Assembly (NCBI GenBank): GCA_963971405.1
Contig: OZ020492.1
Span: 14,496,151 to 14,560,150, forward strand
Reading direction: 5' to 3'
DNA from: Psococerastis gibbosa
Taxonomy: Eukaryota > Arthropoda > Insecta > Psocodea > Psocidae
Length of the DNA stretch: 64,000 nucleotides
Positions 32,813 to 42,384 of the stretch are shown here, in pieces. The notes below the pieces were generated by a model, which was not told the origin of the DNA, did not search any database, and saw only the letters and a list, made by a program, of their open reading frames with translations. Made by a program: the position numbers and the translations under genes. Each line of letters starts with the position of its first letter. Positions within the stretch are counted from its first letter, which is position 1.

Positions 32813-33470
32813 AGAGGGCTAATTCTCGCCAAATCATTCCTCAACTACCCCAGTTGTTGGTCAGGGCTAAAGTAGAAATAAAGGAACAAACAAGGAAAAA
32901 GCTCAGTTAATCGGTAAAACATTGGGAAACAAACTCAGGGTTGGGCGCCGTGTGGATAAACCACTATTATAAGAAATTAAATAAGAGAAAAGGATACGTA
33001 CCTTAGACAAGGGGAGAAAATATGAGAATAAATAAATAAATAAATAAGGACTTTTTTTATTCTATTACTAAGCCAACCTAGCGGAGTTAGGGCTATAAAG
33101 CCCTCTCTTACACTGCCCTCTCTTACACTGCCCTCCGAAGCATGGCCAGAAAATGTAGGAAGTGTAGAACTTGAACCAACAACCTTTCGGGTGAAAGTCA
33201 GAGTCCGTACCACTACTCTACATGTCCTGACTATACTGAGAATAGGAAAATGTTGTATTATTATGAATTAATAACAGACGAGCTGGTGTAGTTGAAGAAT
33301 GATTAGGCTCCTTCCATAGGACAAGGTAAAGAAAAATCAATAAATACATAGTAAGGGACTGTTAATGAACAGTTGAATGCAGTATACAGTATAAAATATA
33401 AAAGTATAAAATGAGTAGGCTACTTATCATCAGCTGCTTCCTCCATGGATCGTTAGACCCCCCTTGGCGC
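32813..33470 (-). repeat. Repeat R, copy interrupted by a SINE
   Basis: Minus-strand equivalent of 51530-51935: gtgtaagaga is not part of it, but ctgaccaacaactggggtag, gttgggcgccgtgtggataa and gtttaatgaacag-like text are shared. Bases 33023-33244 are an inserted SINE. Near 33440 the minus strand ends a reading frame EEAADDK-stop, matching EEAAEDK-stop at 51545-51560. Confidence 0.65.
33031..33236 (-). mobile_element. tRNA-derived SINE S1, with target duplication
   Basis: Minus-strand SINE with head tagtggtacggactctgact and a TTTA-repeat tail. The duplication tgagaata flanks it (33023-33030 and 33237-33244). The empty site is visible in repeat R at about 51750. Confidence 0.85.
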
Positions 33471-33474
33471 CAAG

Positions 33475-34725
33475 CTCGTGGGCAACCCGGTCACGAGAGT
33501 CCGAACCACAGAATGCCCCCATGCACTTAGTAACTCCCACTTAATACTTTGCTCTTTCACAGTTATTATACCACTAAATTCCTTCGACCCACGGCCACCG
33601 GTCTCCAGATCGCCGCTCTGCAGCTTGACGGACTACTGGTGGCTTGCCTTCTATTTTTAAATCGAGCTCATCTAGCCCCCCCCCCCCCCGCCCAACTAAT
33701 ATCATTATGTTTTATTTTCCAGCTACTCTGTACCTAACGAACACACTAACTAACGCTACATACTCGAACTCAACCCCAGTACGGAAAATTCCGCGCCTTT
33801 CCAATTACCGTACTGTTACAGTTCAAATCCTTTCTACTCTCTCCTACCAACATCCGATTTCCTCCCAATCTTCCATCCTACCCTAAGTAATGAACGTTCT
33901 CTTCCAGCGTCTACAGGACCCTTCCTGACGTGAGATGGAAGTGGTTTTTAGAGGGTCGGCCGGGCGGCCTACTCGAGGTTGAACGCTCAGTTAAACCCTC
34001 ACTACCTGGATGCTATCCTGATTCACTCATGCAGGAGCATGGAAGTGTTGAAAGGAGGCAAGTAAAGGCACAGGTGCTTGGTCTGCAAGTTTTCCACTCC
34101 CGCAGAAACAGAAAAAAAAAAAAAGAATGTTATGTCACTCGTACTTGAGTCGAAAAATATCGTCAATACAATCAGATCAAGTTTACAGCTGTCTACTCAA
34201 TTCCAACAACATCGACCTCCTACAGAGTAAACCTCCGTCCGCTTTTTTTTACTTCTTGGGTAGCCTACGTGAATAAGCAATTTAGCCTTCAGTGCCCTCT
34301 ACAGACTACAGAGTATAATATTACTACTCTACCCTAAGTACATTGTACTTGTACTATGTATTACTACTAGTCAGACAATTTTGAAAATAGAAACGGAAAC
34401 TGGCATCTGAATTCCCCCTGGTCTAATTAGAAAAATGTTATCTGACTCAACCACTTAAAATAAATTAAAACCACAATCTAAGCTGATAATATCACTTTTA
34501 TAATTAAAATTTTACATTAACGAACTGCTTTTTCTTGTCTTTGTCGGGTCCAAAATTAAATGGTCTGACTGAATCCGTATACAGAACAATATTATATCGA
34601 TTTTTCTCTATTGATTGGCAGAAGTCATAGAATTCAATACTTCCGCGCAACAAAAAATTATCGGATCGCCGAGTGGTTTCGGGTTTCGGTTTGGCAAATT
34701 CAGAATTTGAGTATACTGTAGTATT
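33475..34725. other. Intergenic sequence with C run
   Basis: A C11 run lies near 33679. Plus-strand frames (33478-33886) are proline/serine-rich and without motif. An open frame at 34504-34779 (minus) shows no known domain. Confidence 0.35.
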
Positions 34726-34727
34726 AT

Positions 34728-35040
34728 ATGGTATATATAACATTAACATTAAATTAATTTTGGTTACTGAGGTAACCACCCTTTATAACCGAAATTAGAG
34801 GATATGGAAAAAAACTGGGCTTGGCGGGATTCGAACCCACGATCTACGCCTAACCGGGGCATCGTCTTAACCTATCTAGCAACACGAATCATGTCAATTA
34901 GAGCATAACTAGAGGATTTGGCATTTACTGGACTTGTCGGGGCTTGTGGTCCAGCGGTTAAGACGACGCCCCGGTTAGGCGTAGATCGTGGGTTTGAATC
35001 CCGCCAAGCCCAGTTTTTTCCATATCCTCTAATTTTGGTT
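34728..35040. mobile_element. Twin tRNA-like inverted element, copy 1
   Basis: aaccgaaattagaggatatgg...ctgggcttggcgggattcga at the left is repeated in reverse at the right (cccgccaagcccag, ccatatcctctaattttggtt). The right arm holds a full tRNA-like unit (34940-35011), the left a truncated one (34817-34872, minus). Flanking text attaaattaattttggtt with gaggtaacc recurs inverted at 54640-54680. Confidence 0.75.
34940..35011 (+). other. tRNA-like unit with full cloverleaf potential
   Basis: GGGCTTG pairs with CAAGCCC (7 bp); D arm GTC/GAC; anticodon stem ACGCC/GGCGT with 7-nt loop CCGGTTA; T arm GTGGG TTTGAAT CCCGC; discriminator A; then TTTTTT. Loop base 33 is C and base 37 is T, which functional tRNAs avoid, and the unit is repeated in the window, so it is best called a tRNA-derived SINE head rather than a tRNA gene. 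Confidence 0.7.
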
Positions 35041-35133
35041 ACAGAATTTGAGGGCGGGAAGCACGCCGTCTGCGAAAAACTCCCAAGTAAGGAACCTCCC
35101 TCAACGAGTATTTAACTTTCATGAACGCTGAAC

Positions 35134-35249
35134 CAGGGACGGACCCCCACCGGAGAGAAAAAGTTTTATACTACATAGAATGGAGTTTTGAAGGAAACGC
35201 GATATTTTTCCGCCCCCCCCCCCGAAAACGTTTTCTGAAACCGTCCCTG
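35134..35249. mobile_element. hAT-type MITE family D, 116 bp
   Basis: Ends CAGGGACGGACC and GAAACCGTCCCTG; perfect 8-bp duplication cgctgaac at 35126-35133 and 35250-35257. Contains a C11 run and cgaaaacgttttc. Confidence 0.88.
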
Positions 35250-35650
35250 CGCTGAACTTCGTACGTAGTCCAGCTCCAGAAACCTTCTCCTACTGTACAA
35301 TTCCGTATTGTTGATTTTAAACCTGGGCATATTTCTCTCAGCAACACGTGAACATGGCTAAATTGCCCAAAACGATTAAGGATCATTTCATTTTCCGCCT
35401 CTTACTGCAGCTCATCAGGCCCATAAGGAAATCCGCAACTGATTTATATGCGACGGACAAATCCCCCCCCCCTTTTTTACAGTATCAAAAAACCTTATAT
35501 CAACCTACCTTAAAAAATATGCGGATCAGAGATGAGGGGGGTGGGGAATCATGTGACCTTAGACTTCGTTGCGAAGTCATGCCGGGTGTCTGATCTTTAA
35601 ATTATAAATACTGTATGTTAGCACTGAAGTAAAGCTAGCTACAGCCTTAC
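35250..35650. other. Spacer with C run
   Basis: Contains a C run near 35463. No gene recognised. Confidence 0.4.
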
Positions 35651-35880
35651 CCATGTGGTGGTACGGACAAGTGGTACGGACTCTGACTTTCACTCGAAAG
35701 GTTGTTGGTTCGAGTCCCATACTGGCTACATTTTCTGGCCATGCTTCGGAGAGCATGTAAAGCAGACGGTCCCGGGCTTTCCTTGTTGAGTGTAAGAGAG
35801 GGCTTTCTGGCCCTAACTCCGCTAGGTTGGCTTAGTAATAGAAACAATAAAAAGTCCTTATTTATTTATTTATTTATACT
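35650..35880 (+). mobile_element. tRNA-derived SINE S1, copy 3
   Basis: gtggtacggactctgacttt, box B ggttcgagtcc, gtaaagcagacggtcccggg, ccctaactccgctaggttgg and a tail of ttatttatttatttatt. Confidence 0.85.
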
Positions 35881-36226
35881 CATAACTAATTTCACCAGGG
35901 GTTAAAATTGAAAATATAGGAGGGAAAAATTAGTTTTTTAAGAATTTTTAAGTAGTGCACTTCAGCAATAAAAGTTTTTATTTTGCAGGCAGAAAACTCC
36001 GAATAAACTGAAAATATTCAAAACTTAAAAATAGGTTTTTACTTCTTACGCATTTTTAACTATTTATATTTTGTTCCCTTTCGTAAAATTCCCTTGTCAT
36101 TTCGAGTCATTTTTGCCAAACAAAAAGGGACATTTCAGCATCTTGAGCCTTATTTTGGTGGCAACAGCACATGCTGGTAATGAAAACGGAACTGTTTCGT
36201 TCTAAACAGTCACATAACCCATAACT

Positions 36227-36562
36227 CAGCGTTTCTCAACCGGTGTGCCGCAAAGGAAGGGTCTGTAGGTGTGCCCGCAAAAAAAAGACTTCTAAGATTT
36301 CAGTTCATTTTTACTACAATTTTTAATGCATATTTACATTTGAAAAACATTTTCTTGTTTGTAACACCATTAAATCATCTTAATATTTATTTTGCCACTA
36401 ACAAGGAGTTTTTCATTTGTTTAACCTAGTAAACATACCATGTATTACTTTTTTCTAGTTTTGCTTAACTGAATGTAATAAAATGATAATAACATTGTGT
36501 GCCGTAAGTAAATTTGATTGTCAGTTAGTGTGCCGTGAGGTAAAAAAGGTTGAGAAACGCTG
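36227..36562. mobile_element. hAT MITE with CAGCGTTTCTCAACC ends, 336 bp
   Basis: Starts CAGCGTTTCTCAACCGGTGT (gtgtgccgc follows) and ends AAAAAGGTTGAGAAACGCTG. Perfect 8-bp duplication ccataact at 36219-36226 and 36563-36570. The TIR resembles those of Charlie/SPIN-type hAT elements known from many animals. Confidence 0.9.
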
Positions 36563-36574
36563 CCATAACTGATC

Positions 36575-37330
36575 TCTATTTATTTTTTAAAATTTGTAAT
36601 GGGATGAGAAAAAATTATCAAATAAGGAAATAACAACAAACTTTGTAAACTGCATGAATTATGCAAATATATTAACTGAAATTCATAAATTTAAGTTTTA
36701 TGGTTGCTCCGAAAATCATCAAATGCCATGAAAGTCTTCTCAAGCTGTATATTGGCATGTAAGTGAGCTTTCTGTATCTTTGATTGTAGTATAGGCATCA
36801 TAGGCGTCTTCAATATACATCCAAATTGCTAAAATTCCGAAATACTGAAAGGAAAAAGCGTTGTAAGTGGTCAGTGGGGGGGGGGGGCGAGGGGTGGTTT
36901 CCAGGAATTAGAAATTTGGCTGGCATAATTATTTTATCTTGGCTTAGGTAGGACTCCAAATTTACGGATTGTGACAAAAGAGTCCACGTCCGTGGTGCTC
37001 GACGCTATTATTAAAAGTCAGTGAACAATATTATGATTCTAAATGGTAGACTGTCTGGTAGCAAACAATGAATGCACTCATTTTGATTCCTGCAAATAGA
37101 AGTAATAATGAATAGACTTAATTGTAGTCGTAAAACTGGATGAATGTATTGCTGAAAAAACCTCCAAGGCTTTAAGGCTAATTAGTTTTTAATTATAGCC
37201 TACAAGTCTAATTAGTTTTTTCGCATGCCTAAGGATAGGGAAATTCGAAGAATTGGACCCCAACAGAGCAATAATTAAGGCAGTCCGTTGAAAAAAGAAG
37301 GTATGTCTCGTTTACTTTAAAAAAAAACTT
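36575..37330. other. Intergenic sequence
   Basis: AT-rich; a G run near 36876. No exon recognised. Confidence 0.4.
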
Positions 37331-37335
37331 GTAAG

Positions 37336-38170
37336 AGTGAACCCATACCTGCTCTCCTATTTATCAAATAATCTAGGTACCAAATTTTGTAGATAATATG
37401 AATAGTTAAGAAGAAGCTGGCCGTACACATTGGCCACCCCTGGATCACAACAAAATAAGTTGGTTTTTATTTTTTATTTAACGTTTTTATTTATTTTATA
37501 GAGATTTGGTAGAGGACTATTTCATGCATAGCTCTACGACGGACTTTTTTGTTTTGTTGCAGGAGTTTTTCCGTGAAACTAATAATAGACAGAGTTTTAC
37601 CGAATTATCCAATTCATGCAAAAATTATAACATTAAAATGAAAAAACACCTTATAATAGGGTGCATGAAATAGTCCTCTACCAATTGAATATACCAAATT
37701 TCTATAAAATTAATAAAAAAGTTAAATAAAAAATAAAAGCCAACCTATTTTGTTGTGATCCGGGGGTGGCCAATGTGTACGGGCAGCTTCCTCTTAATGA
37801 TAAATGGTAAATAATATCATAGAGTTAATTTTCGAATGTCTCGACTTTCCCTATCCCAAAGCACTGAATTGATGCATAATCTAGAACGGGCAGACCAACA
37901 TAATAGAACACAGTGATAATGGTGGCAGGGTATGCAATAATTTGGGGCATGAGCATGAATTATCTATAATTTCTCGGAAAGAATGATTTTCTATTAAAAA
38001 CCAAAACTTTGGTAGGGAAAGCAGCCTGTTATTGTTATTACTCTAATTAACGCCTAAAACATGCTTGAGTGATAGAGCGGTTCCACCGAAAAATTATTTC
38101 CTATCGGGCCTAGCATTTTCCATTCTCAGATTAATGTCTATTATAATCGATTTTTACTCCCAGTGGGCCT
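37336..38170 (+). repeat. Repeat Q, old copy split by a palindromic element
   Basis: gagtgaacccatacctgctc at 37336 and cagaccaacataatagaaca, gcctgttattgttattactc, taacgcctaaaacatgcttg at 37890-38070 are in the same order as 2225-2560. Element P (37410-37793) interrupts it. Confidence 0.55.
37410..37793. mobile_element. Palindromic element P with TTAA flanks, 384 bp
   Basis: Arms of about 140 bp: GAAGAAGCTGGCCGTACACA...ccacccctggatcacaacaa on the left and its near-perfect complement on the right. TTAA on both sides (37406-37409, 37794-37797), as for piggyBac-type insertion. No ORF. Partial relative at 10435-10625. Confidence 0.75.
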
Positions 38171-38517
38171 ACTATACCGTTTAGTCCTAACTGATTCTTG
38201 GGGGGTCTTAAGGACCGGGAGTGGATTCTATACTATACCCATATATTTTGAGCCCAAGCCAAAGTTACTAAGTTGGAGAAGTCTAGAAGGATTGGATGTA
38301 GACAACCTATGTGCTGGCATTTTGAGCCTTCCTTTACACATAATGATCCCATCCCTTTTGGGCATTGATTCCGCATTATTTCAGCTATTTTCAGGTCCTT
38401 CATGTCTGCCCGCATCTGCCGCTAGTGAGGGGGTGTTATTTAAAACAAATCATTTAAGCCAAACTTAACCAATACACGTGCGAGTCAGTCCTGACTTCAG
38501 TGTGGCCCTCACTCTCA
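38171..38517. other. Intergenic sequence
   Basis: Plus-strand open frame 38163-38468 shows no known motif and no splice-bounded structure. Confidence 0.3.
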
Positions 38518-38525
38518 GGTTCTAG

Positions 38526-38676
38526 CAAGGCCGTAGCCAGGATTTTTTTTCGGGGAGGGGGGGGGGGGTTAGAAATTTCATTAGGTATAGTGGTTTTTAT
38601 TTTTAATTATTTTTCATCTCAAAATCCGATTCTATCTAGTATGAAGCCATTTCATTTCGGGGGGGCTACGGCCTTG
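38526..38676. mobile_element. hAT-type MITE family B, complete, 151 bp
   Basis: CAAGGCCGTAGCCAGGA at one end, GGCTACGGCCTTG at the other; perfect 8-bp duplication ggttctag (38518-38525, 38677-38684). Two G runs; the middle has aatccgattctatctagt and gccatttcatttcgg. Confidence 0.92.
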
Positions 38677-38711
38677 GGTTCTAGTCCGAAGTAGACAGTG
38701 CAGCGTGCAGG

Positions 38712-39345
38712 CCTAGAGGTGGGGCGTTACTTCTGTCACTGTGATTTATCACCGTGACTACGATGGTCACTGCAACCACCCGTTCCTAACCAAAAAAAAT
38801 ACTGGTGATTTGAGTCACTGTCTCACTGTCACCGATTTAGGCTGTATTTTAAATAGCTTTGTTTCTAATACTCTGATAGTCGCATGCAAGAGCAAGTAAC
38901 TCGCTCAGGTTTAGCCTATGCACTAGGCAGTCTTAAGCGAAATTCCCCGAAATGCTTTCTGATCGTCTCACGTAAGCTAAACATAAGGTATGCCCGAGGC
39001 TGTCACCGTGACTGCTCCATAACTGGCTAGCTTTTAGTTTATATATTTATATATATATATATATATTACTACTTCTTAAATTTCTTAGCATAACTAAACA
39101 AAAGAATAACCGACTTTAATTTTAATAGGCCTATGTAACTTGTATAAATCACTGTCAAGTAAGAGAAGTGACAGTGACTTTTGATTACTCATACCAAGAT
39201 GCAACAAGATTACTTAGATAGCAGGAACAAAAGCAGTCACTCCCGTGATAGAAATCATCAGTATTTGTATCAGTGACTGTCGAGTCACTGTCACCGGTCA
39301 CTGTTTCTCCTGGAAATATCAGTCACGCTCCGCCTCTAAAGTGCA
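38712..39345. mobile_element. Candidate hAT element rich in GTCACTG motifs
   Basis: ctagaggtggggcgttac at the left faces gtcacgctccgcctcta at the right. Between 38735-38840 and 39145-39335, tcactgt, gtgactg and agtgacag recur many times on both strands, like subterminal transposase sites. Flanks gtgcaggc and gtgcagcc are 7/8 alike but not placed symmetrically. Confidence 0.5.
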
Positions 39346-39496
39346 GCCATTGGAATAGGAAAAAAAACATGGTGGCTTTCATCAGATTTCATTTCCCGTG
39401 GCTTTAACACAGATGGTAGGAGCCACCCTACCATACATACTTCATGCCTTAGGTATTCCACTGGTTATGGTCCCGCGTTAGCAAGGCTAATCACGG

Positions 39497-39660
39497 CAAG
39501 GACGGATACAGGGGGGGGGGGCAGGTAGAAAAATTTGTTAAATCTATTTTCAATTAATTTATTACGCTGTGATTAAATATCGATCCTACATGTTTTTCCT
39601 ATTTTGACCCACAACTACCCCCCCCCCCCCCAATGGGCTGGATCCATCCCTCCATCCCTG
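39497..39660. mobile_element. hAT-type MITE family C, complete, 164 bp
   Basis: CAAGGACGGATACAGG at one end, ctggatccatccctccatccctg at the other (shown in two parts: ctggatccatccct, ccatccctg); perfect duplication aatcacgg at 39489-39496 and 39661-39668. A G run and a C13 run face each other. Confidence 0.85.
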
Positions 39661-39766
39661 AATCACGGGTTCAACTAACGACAGCCGTAACCAGCAAACC
39701 GTACGATATTACATTAACAGGCAATCATCTGGACATTTGCAAAGTTAAGTACGGTAATTTACTTAC

Positions 39767-40066
39767 AGAAGCGAATCCAAAATTGTAGCTATCCGGGTAG
39801 TACTGAAACGTAGCAGCAGTACAAAGGCTTAATGCATAACCATGAAGAATTGCCATCAGAAAACTCAGGCCTCCTTCTATAATTTTTGGGTTGCAGCATC
39901 GAGGCAGCAAGCACATACATCTCTGCCGGTAGCGAAGCACATATAAGAGGAACACGAGGAAACTATAGCACAAGGATACGGCACCGACGATGCAGGCCCA
40001 AAAAGCTCGATCGGCATCAATGTGAAATGACTCATAAGCAAATGCTAGCACCAGCAGACTCATTAA
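39767..40066 (-). CDS. MARVEL gene exon with TM1-TM3
   Basis: Exactly 300 nt, phase 0 at both ends, consensus acceptor and donor. LMSLLVLAFAYESFHIDADR then AFWACIVGAVSLCYSFLVFL. Cys-rich loop CMCLLPRCCNP could be palmitoylated (inference). Confidence 0.72.
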
Positions 40067-41811
40067 CTGAAAATGGGAATTAGGGGTAATGTTAAATTGC
40101 AGACAATCTGAGTTTTTTTCATGACATGGCTGCTCATGCAGCGCTAAAATCCAGACTGATGGGCCGTGGTCGATCTGAAAACGTACTTCCATATGGTTCG
40201 TCATGCGTCAACAGCTTTATAAATTGCTGTCTGCCGCATCATTTACATGCCTGATGATTGCCAACTAAGGATAAGTCTATGCGTGTTAATTTTATGTAAT
40301 TTGTTCACTTTGTATTTAGTTTTATTATTTAACTGTAATTTCTTAAACTTCAACATGTTCTCTATTTTAATTTCGATTTAAGTAATTTTAGGATTAGATT
40401 TAATTTTAGGATTAGATTGAGGGGCCCATCACGGGAATGCCCAAAGGTGCCCCTCTGAACCATATTACCAATTAATTGTACAAAAAAACTGTAAATAAAT
40501 ATATTTGATTTGATTTTGATTTGATTTATAATGGGGAAGGAGAGCAGCCTCTTTAACCCCCTCCTCATTTTTAGGTAACTCACAGACTTATAATATCAAA
40601 AGTCTTAGCTCCTGACTGCTGGTGACTGCTACAAATTGTCCTTCTTGTTTTGATTGGTAAGTGGTTGGTTTGAAGCGCTTTAACTGTGCAAATATAGGTA
40701 AAAATGAAAGCTTGAATTGTGAGGTCTACCAAAAACTAAGATAAATAATCATTTATTTGCAAACTGACCTAAAAGTCCAATAAAATGCAAATCATATACT
40801 GAATATTGAGTACAATTTAAATTTCTTCTTGGTATAATTTTGTTTTACTACGTTACGAAAAATATACAGAAGACAGTAATCATCAAACTATTGTAACAGA
40901 ACATCCTGTTGCCCATAGATTTATAGACAATAACAATCAAATATATAAAAACACAAAGATCCATGTAGATGCGGTTTTGCCTTGCCGAGGACAACTCCGG
41001 TTACACTGTGGATATTCTAAAAGACATTTATTTCGTCCCACAATTGTCATTATAATAAAACAGTCGACTGTTTACAACTTTAGGTCGGATCTGACGCCAT
41101 TTTCTTTGTTTCGATAAGAAGTCGCAGGGCGTGGGCAGCACTGGGTAAGGAGGTTGGGTTCTCCTCATTCACCCCACGAAATATTAATATTTTGAGAGAT
41201 TTGGGACATTCGAGCCAAAAATATTTGTTGAATCCGGGGGCCACCTGACGCCTTGTTTCAAATGATCCAGGCCGCAACGTTTTGGATCAACGTGGCCCAG
41301 GCCCGGACACGTTAAGTAAGTAAGTTAGTCAATGAATAAAACATACCAGGTGGTCCCAGGATTCAAATAATATTCTTGAATATTCTCTCCTATTTATAGA
41401 ATCTTACTCACACTCATATTGATATCCAGTCGCTCGATTCGAGCCGGATCCTATAACCATTTGAGTCGTCTAGTATCAAAGTCGCCAATGTAATTTTTGA
41501 CCAATTTTTTAGAAACCACAAAACCTGTATAAATACAGTACATTTAATACACTGTATTAATCTAAACTAATAGGTCAGTAACTGTATTGCCAGTTTAGAT
41601 TAATACAGAATTTGATTTTTACTGTATTTACAGGTTTCGCGGTTTCTGAAAAATTGGTCAAAAATTACATTGGCTACTTTGATACTAGACGACTCATTTA
41701 TACGTCTGTATACAAGTATACAACATAATTGATATTGTATTTACCATTTCAACCTGTTTGAGTATTCCTGCGTCAGTGGTAATCTCTGTCATATCAAGGT
41801 AACCGTTCAGC
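39767..41811 (-). CDS. MARVEL-domain membrane protein, two internal exons
   Basis: Exon 41811-41745 (after TTTTTTACGCAG; one base, then LNGYLDMTEITTDAGILKQV, EM; donor ATG/GTAAAT) joins in phase 0 to exon 40066-39767 (after CCCATTTTCAG; donor TCT/GTAAGT), together 122 residues. The first exon matches the MARVEL start xGYLxTxxGILKxxExxL. Predicted helices: MSLLVLAFAYES, FWACIVGAVSLCYSFLVFLL and GGLSFLMAILHGYALSLCTA, separated by RYRQRCMCLLPRCCNP and followed by YYPDSYNFGFAS, where a fourth helix is normally encoded next. MARVEL proteins (MAL, plasmolipin, CMTM, fly singles bar) organise membrane domains in vesicle traffic and fusion. The start and last exon are not identified. Confidence 0.7.
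40310..40530 (+). mobile_element. LINE 3' end with TTTGAT tail
   Basis: gaggggcccatcacggga, ctgtaaataaatatatttga, then repeats of tttgattttgatttgattt. This is the usual 3' UTR and tail of a CR1/Jockey-type LINE; the ORF is absent. Lies in the intron of the MARVEL gene. Confidence 0.6.
40535..41460. other. MARVEL-gene intron sequence
   Basis: No exon recognised. A GC-rich patch (41070-41310, tgggccacgttgatccaaaa on the minus strand) may be another retroelement scrap. Confidence 0.35.
41463..41695. mobile_element. MITE with about 100-bp TIRs, 233 bp
   Basis: GAGTCGTCTAGTATCAAAGT at the left and its complement actttgatactagacgactc at the right. The arms continue through ccaatgtaatttttgacc to ttagattaatacag. 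Flanked by attt on both sides. It ends 50 nt from the acceptor-donor side of the 41745 exon. Confidence 0.8.
41745..41811 (-). CDS. MARVEL gene exon, N-terminal edge of the domain
   Basis: 67 nt with good splice sites. GYLDMTEITTDAGILKQVEM carries the GYL...GILKxxE signature. It needs an upstream exon ending in phase 2. Confidence 0.68.
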
Positions 41812-41889
41812 CTGCGTAAAAAATCCATAGGTTATAAATCTGAGTCTGAAAGAAAAAAGACCGCTTAGAAAAATATAGGATTCATCATT

Positions 41890-42150
41890 ATGCTGGGTTT
41901 CTCTCGAAGTCACTTTAATCTGACAGTACATTACGGTGAGGCAGTGGAAACCGGGCACATGGGCCGTGTTCCAATTGTAATAATGCTTCCAAACCGTTTG
42001 TCCGCATCGGGGGTCGACATCTTTAGTGGAACTGCGACACATAAACGTCTAAGATTGTTCCAGAGGCTCCATGGTAATAATTGTGAGACATCAAGTTGTT
42101 GATCGTAGATATGATGAAACGGTTGGAAGTATTCTTTCTGCTTGGCCACA
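41890..42150 (-). repeat. Repeat family H, copy 2
   Basis: Minus strand gagcctctggaacaatctta, agttccactaaagatgtcga, cggtttggaagc aligns with 4398-4480; the adjoining ggaacacggcccatgt resembles 50760-50810. Function unknown. Confidence 0.45.
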
Positions 42151-42384
42151 GCCCAACAGCCCGGATTCTACCGCATTATCATCTGACTTCCTATACTTAT
42201 TATTATATTTATTGTTATTATATTCTCATGGTATATTTGTGATTCTTATCAGGAAATAGCCATAAGTCACAAAGGTCAATAGGTCCCAGAAATATATAGC
42301 CTATGGTTGCATTCCTTTTGTTGCTATACTATATTTTATTTATTTATTATTATTTATTTTTATTTTTATTTTTTTTTATTTTAA

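Noticed and set aside
34940..35011. Functional tRNA gene
   Set aside because: Anticodon-loop positions 33 and 37 are wrong and the unit is a multi-copy part of an interspersed element.
36227..36562. Assignment to the SPIN transposon family itself
   Set aside because: Only the terminal 15 bp were compared from memory and they are similar but not identical; family identity needs a database alignment.
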